Shown here in pieces: positions 12,556 through 25,800 of a stretch of DNA of 64,000 bases. The translations under genes and the position numbers were made by a program. Under the pieces are notes generated by a model, which searched no databases, was not told the origin of the DNA, and saw only the letters and a program-made list of their open reading frames with translations. The stretch is from Varroa destructor (lineage: Eukaryota; Arthropoda; Arachnida; Mesostigmata; Varroidae), in the NCBI RefSeq assembly GCF_002443255.2, contig NW_019211457.1, forward strand, positions 33,099,309 to 33,163,308, written 5' to 3'. Position 1 is the first letter of the stretch. Each line of letters begins with the position of its first letter.

Positions 12556-13787
12556 TATGATTGTTACGGTATTGTCTGAACAATGAAATGTTATCTTTCG
12601 ATCGTGAATTTTACTAACAAACACAGAAAACAACGCTGATCAACCAATATATTATCCAATTCAGATAACGTGACGCAGCGCATCGTGATTAAGAGCACTC
12701 GATGCGCAAATGATGCCAGTAATAGGCTGTGTCGCCCATGTCCTATTGTGCATCATTAGATATCCACACTGCCAACAATCGTTTCAGCCCCACCACGCTT
12801 TGTCGTCGTCCCTTTGACGTTCTGGTGTCGTACGTCACTTGAATCCATGCCGCAACAAAGCTACAGGAAGGACGCACAGCTGACCCCCGGCAGACTGTGT
12901 CGCCACAACACCCCGAATCGGCAAGGTCCTTTTCGTCCAGTAGAGGACAATGGCTGACGCTTGTAATAATGTTGTGATAGAATTTCCTCCTCTCGATTTT
13001 GCTTGTGTGCGGCGATACGTTGTAGTGCAGTGCGTCTGCACCACCCGCGGAGTTTACGGGGGCTTTGCGATAGTCCTGCTAACTACGCCTCGACGTCCTC
13101 TGGACAATAGGCGGCACATTGGCTATTGCGACCAACTGGGTCACTTTTCTCGTCAGTTCGATGAGAGCTTAGCGTTAGATAGTGGCGATTCTAGAATGCC
13201 TATAGGTCGAAATCTAATGCGTGGTCAGGCTTTACAGAAAGATAGCATTAACATTACGATCTTGCCGAGGCCAGACATCGAATCACTCCTGTACGCTCGA
13301 GTAAATTGCACGTCGTCTTCACAAAACCCATTCTCAATAACGTGTTCATTTTTTTAAGCCCATTTTAAGCCCTGTTTCTATAGTAAATCTTCAAGATACT
13401 GTGTTTTGTATACAAACACGAATTGAAAAGAAAAAAGCATCTGTAATTCCTCTCTGTACTTTATCGAAAAGTAGACGGATAGCATGGCAAATCAGAACAC
13501 CTCTCCCCCCACGCCCAAAAAATCAAACGGGCTGTCGATTCGGCAATCTGAGGCACACTGTCTGTTGACTGCTCGCGAATTTGCGCGTGAACATCCGGCA
13601 AACGGGTAGTAAAGTCCGTGAAAGGGAGCAAAAGAGTTGAGTGGCATTGTCCTTGAGGTTACTTCCGAGCGATAACGGTCCTACTGGATGCAACACCAAA
13701 TAGCCAATATTGCAGCGATCGAAGCATTATGAGGCCGTGTTGCAACGCCTGATGATTGCGGCCACTTGTAAATTCGGCGTAAGAGCT

Positions 13788-13810
13788 AAAAAAAAAAAAA
13801 AGAAAAAAAA
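13788..13810 (+). repeat. A homopolymer tract
   Basis: This is an almost pure run of A with one G interruption. No direct repeat is visible on its flanks, so a retroposon tail is not supported here. Confidence 0.85.
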
Positions 13811-14676
13811 CTTCGCGATTCTACGATACGCAGTTCCCAACGGAAGCAGCTTCCTCGGCCCTGTTCGCACCATGTGTCTGTATTTAGTTTTTCGTTTATC
13901 GCTCTCAGTCTGCCCTAAGCAATTGGTGAATACTGTGCTAGGACAGGTCTTCCGCTGGCGGCTTGCAGAGAGCACTTTGCAACAGTTCCGAGCAAATTTG
14001 ATCATTTAAGCTAGAAGAATAACTGTGTATTTGCCAGTATCACAAATACCAACATATCGCCCGAAATAGGCTAATGTGATAAAAGCGAAAGGACGAATTT
14101 CCAACGAAGCTAAGGCCCAACTTGTTACAGGCTTTTGCACCGCATTGTATTGTGCAGCAACACTGTTCCACGCACTATTCTGTGAAGTGTTTCCGTAACG
14201 ATTCAGTAGCAACGCCATTGCCTATAAAATTTACGGACGCACTATGAGGTTCAAAGTGGGACACAAATATGTAATAGGGGCCTGGTGGCTAATGCCATGT
14301 TTTACAGCAGTAGGACTACAAACGTTATGTCTTAGACACAATCAAATAAATGTAACCGTAAGTTATATATCGTGAACAACAAGACCGTCACTGATTCAAT
14401 TAAAAAAAGATGGCCTATCCCTTAAAAGAGAATGCCCACATTTCTTTACATGACTCCTATCCTCCAAGTGATCTGATGGCACTCCTTAGCACGTGGACCT
14501 GCTTATTGTTCGCTTAATAACTCAAATATTACGGCTGAGTCTAGCTCATTTTTACCGTTTACGGTTATGGGCAGTGTAGATGTACATAGACGATAGAGCA
14601 CGAAGAGTCGGGCGCGCGGTTCTATCGAGCTTCTAGTCAGACTCACCTTGGAGAGGGTTTCCTCCTCGCCTTTTAC

Positions 14677-14695
14677 GGGGTTCGATCCGAACCCC
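14677..14695. repeat. perfect 8-bp inverted repeat
   Basis: GGGGTTCG and its exact reverse complement CGAACCCC are separated by three bases (ATC). It contains a GGTTCGATCC string resembling a tRNA B box, but no cloverleaf can be built around it. Confidence 0.7.
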
Positions 14696-17600
14696 ATGAG
14701 GAGACCAGGCGGTGTGCGTGGATGATGGGTAGACTAAAGCTTGAATCTCATTTTCTTTACCCGTTCACTGTAGTATTCCTATCGTGAACTATCAGTGTAC
14801 TGTGGATTAAAAGTGCTTATTCTTTTGACATCCCGTCTTTGCCTTGTGGATAGTGGCGCTAGTTATGCTATAGTGATGAGTGGTAGAACGCACGAAGAAA
14901 CCATGGAGAAGAGTACGCAAAAAACGTCTGCTTGAAAGAATAGTGTACAGTGGAGCTTATTATCGACACAATTGATTGTCGTTGCCAATGAAGAGCTTGC
15001 CAATTTGGCAGGTTGTTTCTGGTCTATAGAAGGAGTGGTCGATACAACATCGTTAATAGCTACTAAAAATATCAAAATAACGGTAGACAAATAAACCAAC
15101 AATATTGCTTTTATGCAATTTGCGCATCTATAGGAAGGACTCGGAAATGAATAATAGGTCTGTATGAAGTTTCACTGAAAAACAGTCTGGGGGTGGTTCG
15201 ATAGTTGTAAATCCAATTGTAATCGTTCGAGAGGAACTTCACCGACGATGACGACGCGTAAATTTAAATACATTTACGTTTATTTATCGTCCGTACGCTT
15301 AGATACTCACGGATATATTATATAGAATTTAACAATGCTGTTTTTTCTCTTTCCAGGTAAGTGACTCAAGACAGAATTCAGTGTTCCACAATAAAAGTGC
15401 ATAGTTCACGTACTAGGACTAGTACAGAAATAGGACAAAACGTAGCCGATATTTATAAGGAATTTCTACTGTAGAAACAAGCGAATATTGGAACTTCCAG
15501 TAAAATACTGAACCCAAATATAGGTATATCTTTGACAAATAGCACTCTTACTATACTGAATCGTCTGCCGTTGACATTTTTTAAGCTAAGGCCCTGCCGT
15601 AGGACAGAATGGTCTTTCCGCAAGCGTCTCGTTGAATCACCATGTTGTATCATCATCGGAGACGACGGCAAGCGCGAATTTTCTCGGGATAGAGGGTAGT
15701 GGTTACATTTGTAAGCGTTGCTCTCAATTGGCTATACCCATAGGTTAGATATCGCAAAGAGAAAATGTTCGAACAATGAAATTCGCTTTTGATCCTACCC
15801 GCTACCGTTACCAACTCTGCTGTAAGTAGTTGTCCATATTTTGTGAGGAAACGCTGCCTGCTATCTGTCTTTAGGTGGCTTTTGCTGAACTTGGACGCTG
15901 AGCTCCGTCCGAGATATCCTACCATCGGATACCGACCAGGCTAAAATTTCAGATCGATCGTCGATATTTGATGAGGTGTGGCTAGCGTCTTCGCTGTTCT
16001 TGCTACTGCCGAAGTCTACAGACGAATCTACCTCTCTGTATTGAGTTTAGCTACCTCAGTATGTACTATAGGTGGGTGCCGTTCGGATGCGAATGGCCGA
16101 ACACTGACAACCTATATACATAAACGGGCTGATTCGGCGACTTTTCGGGGGCAATTGACCATCGAACGAGTATTTGATCTCAGGGCTGTCTTCACCTCTT
16201 GCTTGTCCAAAACCGTTTAAGGTTTAAATCGAAGTCGGTACGGTATTACACAAGAATAGTATTGCAAGCACTGCTGCAACCACCCGACCGCTATTGCCTT
16301 TTCATTGCTTTGCCCTTGGCTACTGTGGCAAAAAGTCCCATTCGAAACCCATTTTTTTGGTTCAGCCCTCCAACCCTAAAACACGGTGAAGACCATATTT
16401 ACTACTTGGCAGTTCTCTTCTGCGCGATCGTCACCGTCCGGGGTCGCTTCCAACAAAGTGGGCAGTGACTTTTCGTTGGTCATATCGGCATAGGTATTCG
16501 TTTCTCTCTCTATCCTGTTACTACGAGAGTCTAATCTATCATTTTATAACGACCGCCGGCAACGGAGTTAGTTACATCGGTTATTTTGATTCATTATGGT
16601 AACATACGGAGCTACTTCTAAGGTCTCAATTAGCAGTGGCCTATTCGGTGCGTTCAATTGGCCATACTAAGTTTTATTTTAACCTGCCTTCTACAGTCGC
16701 CACTTGTCACAAGCGGAGAGAACGAATTCTAAAGACAACTTATGAAATAGGGTTCGATTTTACCATGTGCCTAGCTAGGATATTATTTACCGTTTGAAAA
16801 AACCGCGTTTTTTTTTAAAGTCCACACCATATAGGTTGCACGCAGATATTTCGTTGAGTGAGCCTCACGGTGCCTAGATTCTATGTACATATATCAACTT
16901 CTTCGCGACTGACCTTATATAGTTTTTGCTAATTTTGGCCGTGCGATTACACATGATAGCGTCTTCAGTATTTGTCATTGTGAAGATTTCTGCGGTGATT
17001 TTTATACAGCGAATGCAGCTGTTACATTGTCCCTTTTCAATCAGCAGCAGTAGTAACTGTTTACCGAAATACTATAATGGACTGAATATAATAGTGCCTT
17101 TAATATCAAAAGGCGTTAGCGTGATTTTACGGTATGCCACCGATTGAATAGGCTCTTCGTATCTTTTCTGTTGCCACCGGTTCATTAAATGTCAAATTTC
17201 CTTTCTGGAGGACAACATACATCCGATCCACGACGAACTCAGTAGTGGGACAGATCAGTTGGGTGATGGATCTGGGCTATATTCCATCTATTCCTCACTG
17301 GTTGCCTTCATCGCCTGCACGGCGTTGGCATAGGCCGCAGCACCGATATGACAACGGATTACTATGGCAAGGGCAGCGTACCTCTTTGTGGTGGCTGGAC
17401 CGAAATTGCTAATGTTACCATTGCAGTTGACTACGACAGACTGTGCTGCCGTCCGGCTGTTTTTCTCATTTCGGCTTCGATTTTTATCCACACTAATATT
17501 TCATTTTCTCGCATATTCTTTCTTGGTATTTTCGCTAACTCTCTGTTATCGCAGAAAGAAAGACGAAAAAACGAGTCGTCCAAGTCTTCCTTTCCCCCTT

Positions 17601-18391
17601 TAGAAGAGAAAACTGGGGTCAGCTGAAGACCCACTTGGGTTCTTTCACGCCACAAAACCGACACCCAGGATCAAACGTTTCGTGGATATATATGTATATA
17701 AGATAGCATGGGGACAAATGATAGAAAGAAAGCAGACCAGGATCTGCGAAATGACTGGCACGAGCGCAGGGCGGCAGTAGGACGCTACCAAGATCACCGA
17801 ACTCCAAAACCTTTACGGCCTTGTATATCAGAATATATACGTTTATTCGCTATGCAATTAGCAGATCATCTCTACACCCAATAGCAAAAAACATGTACGC
17901 CCTTATCAGCATGTCACGACGCCTGCTTTTTGCCCTACCTCGGCCGCGCTTCATGAGGCCGTGCCGCTTTCGATTGGTATCTCAATCATTTTTTTCGCAA
18001 CGATGCAAGGCAGCTATAATTCCGCAGTGGTCTTCATTTGCTCCGCGCATTATTGTGGCTTTCGTATAGAAAAACTTCCGGTCTCAAAGCTTTATCGGCT
18101 ATGCCGCGCCGGACCGACTCAAATGACGGATTTTGGCGTTCGCGTCACCACAGAGGAAGTGGCGCACAAGAGAGCGAGTGGAAGACAAGTCCAGCACGTC
18201 GATTTAAAAACCCATGCGGGATGTGGGTCTACGTGAGACTAGAAGAAGCATGGCTTCTCGCGCAGTTTGTCTCCTATCGTATGAACAGCTGCAGCGGCAT
18301 TGGCAGACTCAAGTAATGGAGAAATGGGTCGAAGTCTTTGTCGACGCTATATTAACCATGTGGCAAATGGCAAGACAGACTGTCTAATTGC

Positions 18392-18407
18392 ATATATATA
18401 TATATAT
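18392..18407. repeat. AT dinucleotide microsatellite
   Basis: A short run of alternating A and T is visible directly. Confidence 0.85.
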
Positions 18408-19064
18408 GAACTGTGGCTCTTTCCGTACGCATAATGTATTGCGCTACCCGTGGGGGCATAGCAGTCATGTAGTAATGACTGCACGGCAACTGCACCAGTG
18501 TATCGCGAATCTGCTGAACACGACGTGCGTGGAGAGGCATAATTAGAATAATCCTCATTACTATCTTTGAAGTATTTAGAGAAAAAATCATTATCATTGC
18601 AAAGGTAAAAAAATGTATCGTACTATTTATGGGTGCAGTTGTTCAGAACGTACTATTAATTGTTAATGTAGGTTAGCTGAGCCTTTGCAGAACTGAGCTC
18701 ACCCCAGTGATGATTCAAGCAGCGGCCTGTCTGCACGAATTTAATGATTGACCCTAAAGATTGGTGCCGTTCAATCATACCTAGCAAAGGAAATAATCGG
18801 AATCTCTCGATTGTAGTAGAGTACACGTTATCCGGCCAGCATTTACTCCCTGGTCGAATGTTATTTTAACAGTTATCTGGAATCGATTGCCTTTGAACTA
18901 CTGTATCTCCTTAAGAACTACCCTTCAGATAGTTCATAGGCACTAAAGGCCACAAACTATTGATACAACACATCCTCAAACCAACAACAGCTGAAAAAGA
19001 AACAATTATACTTAACCGCTATTTCCAACTTTGTTTATCTGTTCCTAACCATGCCTGTATCAGA

Positions 19065-19089
19065 AAAAAAAAAACAAAAAAAAAAAAGC
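19065..19089 (+). repeat. A-rich tract
   Basis: Two A runs are separated by a single C. No flanking target-site duplication is seen. Confidence 0.8.
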
Positions 19090-19281
19090 GAAGATTAGAC
19101 CGACGGAGTGGTTTAAACGACGGCCAATATGTTCAGCCGACCTGAAAGACCTTGAGATGTAGCGTGTAAAATTCCCGCATCGGACTGTGTGAATTCGTGC
19201 GATAATCGTACTTGAGTCTACTTACTATTATTACTAACTACATAAACGCGTCAGCATCTCGTCTATTGGCGAAACATAAAC

Positions 19282-19488
19282 ATGACCATATACGGTCGCT
19301 TGATAGACACGTCGCTGCGTTTTCGTTTGCTTGATTCGTTAGCTCAGTCAATGCAAACTCGGTCAAACCTGTTGCTGTCTATGCTGATGATGACGATAAT
19401 CATCGTCATAGTAGAACCAGGTCTATTGCTTCCCCCGTTGAAGGAAGACGACGACGACGATGACGACGACGACGACAACGACGACGAC

Positions 19489-19568
<80 letters not shown>

Positions 19569-19577
19569 CGACGATGA

Positions 19578-19611
<34 letters not shown>

Positions 19612-19866
19612 AACGACGAGTATCAGGCAGGCGGAAACCCCGTTTCTACCCAGTTACCCATTGACCAACTTAGAGCTATGCTGCCGTCTGCGTCGTCACA
19701 GCCACCGTTTCTGCTGGCTTTGCCATTGCCATGGCAGAGTTTAGCAAGTATTTGCTGTCCACGAGTATCAGATGTGTGTGTTATGGTTAGAGAACGCTGG
19801 CGTTCAATAACAGCGGCAGTGCTCTCCAGTCGCAGCGTTGAGCTAGTTAACTATCTGGCTGGTTAG
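19282..19866 (+). other. 194-codon open frame containing a poly-Asp tract
   Basis: An ATG at 19282 opens 194 codons. In order it encodes about 30 mixed residues, a hydrophobic segment rich in Leu, Met, Ile and Val (about residues 30-52), then roughly 57 codons of the GAC array read as Asp with a few Asn and Gly, then an 80-residue tail with a Pro/Leu/Ser-rich part. A signal-anchor followed by an acidic low-complexity tract is a known protein architecture, but the frame is held open mainly by the microsatellite. In other frames the same array reads Thr or Arg, and on the minus strand Ser, Val or Arg. I therefore record it as an open frame and do not claim a gene. Confidence 0.2.
19447..19617 (+). 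repeat. (GAC)57 trinucleotide microsatellite
   Basis: The array is 171 bases of GAC units with a few one-base variants (GAT, AAC and GGC units). The interruptions lie in both flanking thirds, and the centre is uniform, which suggests recent expansion there. It reads as poly-Asp in the frame that is open around it. Confidence 0.97.
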
Positions 19867-19997
19867 GCGACGCTAGCCGTGACGACGTTGAGCTGATGCT
19901 AAGTAGCAATGAGGCCGGCAAGTTCGCTAGCGGCTGGCCACCGAAAGACAGCGCTTGGACGTGTTTTTCTTGTTGCTACTACCGTTACTGACGCTGT

Positions 19998-20041
19998 TGT
20001 TGCATCGGTCCGTTTGCCAATGATGGGCAAACGATGCAACA
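19998..20041. repeat. inverted repeat with one bulge
   Basis: The left arm has TGTTGCATCG (19998-20007) and CGTTTGCC (20011-20018), separated by three bases. The right arm has GGCAAACG (20026-20033) running into CGATGCAACA (20032-20041). It folds into a stem of about 16 bp with a small left-side bulge and a loop of about seven bases. The stem is too short and too perfect at the base to look like a classic microRNA precursor. It may be a small palindrome or a relic of a terminal inverted repeat pair. Confidence 0.6.
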
Positions 20042-21646
20042 GCAGCGGGCACAAAATGGAAACATTGTTATGTTTTAGTTATTGGAGACGATGTAGAAAA
20101 CTCGCTTTGGTTTTACCGACGAACCAAGAGTTAAGCGGAATCTAACGAGCAGCGAACGAAACGAAAGAAGATACGACGAGACAGAGATGCTCACTTGACG
20201 GAAAGAAAGGATGAGAAACCTAACCTAACTGTTCTTACCGTTATTCCTATTGCTCGATTCGTTAATAGTCATGCCGATTTGCCGACGTCGATCACACCAA
20301 CGCTCGGCCATCGCGTCCGCTAACCGCAACATCAACGGCAGCGATATGAGATATGCATAATAGGTATGGTGGTCAGCCAGCCTTCAAACTGCTCCTATAA
20401 TTTAACACAGAGCCCCATTCAAACGGGATGTATGTATTGACAGCGCTGGTAGAAGACATTTTCGTTTGTCGGCCGGCGTACACATCGGGCCAACGTCGAA
20501 CGAGTGGCGGGAAATTACGAAACAGTACCAATACAAATAGCTGATTGTCACACACGGGATGAGATGGAAACCTTTTAGAGGTCATACCCACACTCCGCAA
20601 GGGTGGTGACATTTCTTTCCTTTGCGCAACTACGCTGCGACCACAGCTGCTGTTTCTCGTCCTGCCGTTACCACGATGGCTGCCGCCGAAATAGCTAATG
20701 CCGCCATTGAAACAGCCGTAACGCTACGAGCTTGCCTAGAGATGCATCGCAGCAAGAGTGCGATGGACAAACCGCAAACCAATGGACACGGCTAAGACAG
20801 ACGCATACTGTCTACGTCCCTATACGGGCACTGGATGACGGCGATTATGTATTGGGGCTTCAGCCTGTCAACATTCTGACCGCGGTAAGCTTATCGCTGA
20901 GTGACTGCTAGCGCCGGCCACGGAAACGAAACCTATTCCGCCATTTTGAAGTGACACCTACATTTAGCGGACACGCTTTCTCCTGGTGACCCCTGTATCA
21001 TGCTGGCAATATTCGCTGCTTAGTCGGTCGTATAGAACGGATAGCGGGTGTGCATTCTTCTATCACCGCCTTGGTAGAACAAGCAGGTGAGGAAACATCG
21101 TTCTATGCGCGTCGAAATGGCTCGTCCTAAAAAGTTCCAATAAGAAGCAATGTATGTAGTAAGTAGTCGATTTTATGGGGTCGTCGACGTGACAACTCAA
21201 TGAGGAACTTTCTAGCTGAGCTGCATGCAAACTGTCGCTGATCACGTCCGAAGATCACAAATGCATACGTATCCGACTGGGTGAAGGAAAACAAGGCCAC
21301 ATGAACGCAGCACATTACAGCTTCTTAACTGTGGCATTTTCGACGCTGGGTCACAGCCCAACTCTACTGAACAGTTTTGTTTCTTCGCCGGTACGCAGCC
21401 AATATCCAACCCGCACTCCTGTGAGTCGGATTCACACAAATACTTTCAGTTGATACAGCCGGCAATAAAGAATCAATCATTTCAGCCGTAGATCTTAATA
21501 TCAATACTGCGATTCTCACATATAGTGCTAGTAGCATCGTTACCGAGTTTTAGATCAATTCATTCGGAATCGCGGGAAAAGTGATCCGACTAAGAGCTGG
21601 TCAGAGCGGCCCAGAGTAAATCTCAGCAGAAGAAAATTCTTCTATC

Positions 21647-21683
21647 GTTGTTGTTGTTATTATTATTGTTGTTGTTGTTGTTG
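21647..21683 (+). repeat. GTT/ATT trinucleotide tract
   Basis: Twelve or so trinucleotide units switch from GTT to ATT and back to GTT. Confidence 0.85.
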
Positions 21684-22453
21684 ACACTGTTATTGGGCGG
21701 TTGGGGAGCGCATGGCTTTTTATTGTTGTTTACCGCTCGTTCGTTCAGTTCTTATCATCTGGCTCAGCTGTTCATCGTCAGGGGGAAAGGTGTCCAGGTT
21801 AATGGCACCTCCTTGGACTGTCGAAGTGCTTCTGATCATAGATCAAAGTCTGTGAAAAATGACATTTTTCATCACGCAGAGCTCTCTAGTGCCCGGCCGC
21901 TAGATCAGATTTATAGTCAGTGTTGTTTCTTGATTTTGTCAGTCAAAACGCGCGTGTCGAGGACGCGTGAAACGGCTGTGCTGGTTAAATCTGCAAGCAA
22001 CTAGTGAAGTTGACGACAGTCGCAACTAAAGGCCAAGATTACTGCTTCTGTACTAATGTTCGCTGCAAGCCCCGTTACAATGGCTGCGATCAATTAAATC
22101 GCCTTTCAATCATTGGCGTGTCCTTTATCTGTTGAGTGAAGCATTCGGGTACAATGGAAATTCGCTAGTATCTTGTAAACAACATGACCACCGGGCGTCC
22201 GATACGCAAAACACCTTCACTGAGATAAGGTTCGCGAAAAAAGATACGAACTCTTCGCAGTGATATATAGGGGACTTTTCCAAATGATAGGTCTTTGTCT
22301 ACACCAACGGGTCAAATCGGGCTATACCGCCCATCCAGATCCACATCATTTAAATTCATTCAAGAAGAACCGGAAGCGAAACCATTGAGAAGAACGCGTG
22401 CAAATCTTAGACTTGCACTTTTTTCAGTTTTAAACTTATAGAAATTGTACGAC

Positions 22454-22472
22454 AGAGAGAGAGAGAGAGAGA
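22454..22472. repeat. AG dinucleotide microsatellite
   Basis: A short uninterrupted AG run is visible. Such runs can bind GAGA-type factors in arthropods, but no core promoter is visible next to it. Confidence 0.8.
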
Positions 22473-22702
22473 CGGGATGAATTAGGACATTGAGGTCTAG
22501 GAGTTCGAACTCACTTTGAGCCAGTGAAACTTGCACAGTCCTACTTGTCGTTGTCTTTCGCTTCGGAAGATAGGGACGACGACCTTATAAAAATTCAAAT
22601 ACCAAACAGCTTCACCTTATCCGTACCTCATCCCTAGTTATGATGTGGGGCGACAGCTAGCACAGGACCGCGAACCACTTTCTACTATTCCCTGGCCTGC
22701 AG

Positions 22703-22893
22703 CCACTTTCGTTGCTATGCTCGAAGCTTTCGTTGCTGACTCGAATCCGTGCGCGCAATGTCTTTGTGCCATGGCATCAGAAGGCGGTAGCAGCCGAGAT
22801 ATGAGGCGGACATGCGGCAAGGGGTGGCAGGAGGGGATACACTTTCAATTAATCATACCGCTGACAGAAGTGTGTCGGTGCAGAGCCTGCCAG
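22703..22893 (+). CDS. candidate Cys-rich internal exon
   Basis: A pyrimidine-rich stretch ends in a good 3' splice acceptor (CCTGCAG at 22696-22702). The frame then stays open to a moderate donor (CAG then GTTCTG, GT at 22894). The 191-base segment encodes paired cysteines near its start (CAQCLC) and end (CRCRAC), with a Gly-rich, charged middle. About a third of codons start with G. Cysteine spacing of this type can indicate a zinc-binding module, but it does not match a RING, PHD or LIM consensus that I could verify. The unspliced frame continues to a stop at 22975-22977. A second open frame (22990-23325) follows closely and also shows coding-like bias. Confidence 0.22.
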
Positions 22894-25800
22894 GTTCTGG
22901 TGACTAGTAGACTAGATGCGTCCGAGAATGAACGTACAAGCCGAGGCCGAACATTCAAACACAAGCGAATGGCTTGAACTTGGGGCACAATGACTATTGG
23001 GCCAACGAAACCTGGAGTTGATGGGACCCAGACTTGTGGAGGTGGTAGACAAAGTTTGCAAGAGTATTCTTTCACTACAACGAGGCGAAAAGGAGATGGA
23101 GCCGGCGGCCAGCGCCAGAACGACGATGAGTCAAGGCCGAATGGGTACAGTGACGCGTCGGCTGCCGCTACTACTGCTTCTGTTGCTGTAGCGGTTACAC
23201 GAGCAGAATTCATTCAGAAACTATTGCTACTACTAATACAACTACCCCCGCCGTTACCTTGGGCTCGACAAGAATTAGATGAGGCTCGACACCAGACGAC
23301 AGCGAACAGAATGGGACATCAATAAACGACAGCAGAATGAGATCCATCTCCGTCACCTCGTTGATGCCTACCGAGCTCTGTTCGTGTGTATAGAATACAA
23401 TCGTCGATTGCATGTATGTGCTCACGAGTATGATGAGCCAACATAATAAGTGAGCTCACACACAGGTCGACATAACATGGCCGATACACAGAACTTTAGA
23501 TATAATTTTGTTTATTAATACGTCCCATAATGATATCCTCAAGGTTATGTGATTTCAAGTGATGGACATAGCTATTATGTAACGGTATCTCGGAAATAAA
23601 GTGATTGGTAAGCCTGCGTTCGAAGGTTATCGACCTATAGGGGCCTTTTGCCATGAAGTAACAATATCTCAACTGAAAATATTGTTGCGTTCGTCGCACC
23701 GTTGTAACAGTCTCGATATTATCTAATCGATTCGACCGGAGATCGTTCTATGTCGGTATCCAGTGCCACACGAAGATACGCCCCAGCTAGTGTACCTCCA
23801 TTCACTCACGCGAATGTGCGCCGGGTACGCGGTTAACGTCCACATTTAAGTTGTCATAGAGTTCGTGTCGCACGTACGCCATAATTGATAATATAGCATC
23901 TATTTTTCTAATTTCCACGAAGCAGTCTTCGTGGGCAAGTCAGTCTGCATAACGTTCCATAGCGACTGTCGGATAAGCAGCCGGCATCCAGCTGGTTCGT
24001 TTTACAAGCTTTTAACGCGTCTGTCACTGGGGCAATAATAATATGTAGATGAATGTCTAACTACTGCTATTGTCTCATTTGTTTGGTCCACCAGTCAAGT
24101 CATACTATATTTTTACACGATTCTCCGGATCAAAGGTTGGACGTTATGCAAAAATACTGGATAGTAACGGACCCGTTTTTGAACAACGCCGGCAACAACA
24201 TCTTTACGGTTAGTATCAAATTGTCATGGTGATGAATGGCAGCGGTCCGTTCGGAAGGCGAACTATTAGCTAGATGCCGAGTATTGGCCTTTTTCTCACT
24301 TTTGGTGCGTCGTGTCGACGCAATGTTTAAATAGTAGCACGATGAACGGCTGCCACGGGCCGGGCGTCTGCCCCGGTGGTTTAAAATGGATTGCTTGTGC
24401 GGCAATACGGCGGACGGTTAGGGCTTGTGTTACAAAGTATCATATAAAGATACAATGACGTAATATCTCTAGCGATTCTCGAGAGCCTTGAAAAGGCCGG
24501 ACGGGGTGGGCGAGGAACCGTTATTTCTGGCGCTATAGTTGTTGCGTAACCAATGTACAATCTTCGGTCGCGTTGCTCACCGCATGCTCCAAGGGGTCAA
24601 GATGATAATATGGCGATGTAACGACGAATGATACGCCAGGACGAAGAATAAACCATATTTGCTTTTTTTTTTTTATAGCTGGCTCGGCAGCACCTACAGT
24701 ACTGTGAAGATATTGAATTCGGAAGCAGGTCGACAACGCTGACACATATGAGCGAACAGGTCGAAGGACTGAGATGAAGCTATCACGAAGCGGATATCTG
24801 AAAATTAACCTCAACACTTCAGTAGTACTGATATTTTTTTATCGTACACGTTGTGAGAATCGTGAAAAAAATCACACAGTAAATATGATATACTTGATAA
24901 ATTTCATAAAACGGTGCGAAGTATTAAATCACTTTGATTATGGCGTTGCGCAGCGCCTTCACCAGTCAGCTCGATTCTTTCTCTTCAATGTTCGCTAGGA
25001 TCTCGCCAAGGCTTTTTGTATTTACGATGTTTGACCCATTTCAATGGACAGCCAACACATTTATTACAATATTATCCCTAATCCCTTGTGGAAGACCTAG
25101 TGTCAGGTTCTTTACACGAATTGCATTTTCGTTGCTGCTGTATTAAGCCGGCCTGACTATGGGTGAAATTTGTCCTAGCTGTCTTAAAAGGTTGTCGTCC
25201 ACTAGAAAACTATCGTTGTTATCTATTTCTTCTAGCTCGTTCGCTTGCCACTGAATCACAGCATTGGAATAAATGGTAACCGACCGTTAAAGCCTGTACA
25301 CAGTCACTGTTCAACTATATAGTCGCTTGTCTGCCTGCCGCCCACATCCACTTGATAACACCGTATAGACCAGTTTGGTAACATTGTCACTTGGCGTCGT
25401 TACATGTGCGACATAGTCGGCAGGCCGTTAAAGGCCCCTTGATCTTCAATCGGCTATTACCTGCTACAGGTATATTCTCTATCACGGGCTGGATAACACC
25501 GGAGGTAGGAAAATATTAGATATAGCTTGAAATGCCTTTCAGGCCTCATTTATAGATGACCTGTACTAATTGCTTACTTTAACCATTCAGCACTGCATCG
25601 TACACCTGAAATGCCTTGCGATAGATAGACTGTCTGTTTTACGACAGACCACCCACACCTCACGGGTTCTCTGATGAGATTTGGTTGATTCGTTTCACAT
25701 ACGCGCGTCTATTACCCTCTAGCTTCAAGCGCTGTTAGTGCCAGTGCCACGTGTACCGTCTCCCTAGCGCCAACAAACACGTACGGCGCCATCGCGTCTC

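Larger units (their letters stand above)
12556..19281. other. long non-coding stretch
   Basis: No supported gene. The DNA is largely AT-rich, with homopolymer A tracts at about 13788-13810 and 19065-19089, a tandem duplication of TTTTAAGCCC near 13352-13372, and a TA microsatellite at 18392-18407. Open frames such as 12950-13357, 15978-16220 and 17961-18236 have no good splice ends and only average codon bias. The 8-bp perfect hairpin at 14677-14695 is listed separately. Confidence 0.45.
19867..22702. other. non-coding stretch with small repeats
   Basis: There is no supported gene. It contains an imperfect hairpin at 19998-20041, a mixed GTT/ATT tract at about 21647-21683 and an (AG)n tract at about 22454-22472. 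Confidence 0.45.

Noticed and set aside
13788..13810. A tract as a retroposon tail
   Set aside because: No flanking direct repeat was found, unlike the 12.5-kb site.
24533..24817. Minus-strand frame with a donor-like GTGAGC and extracellular-looking texture
   Set aside because: The sequence just upstream is A-rich, so no acceptor exists, and the codon bias is ordinary.
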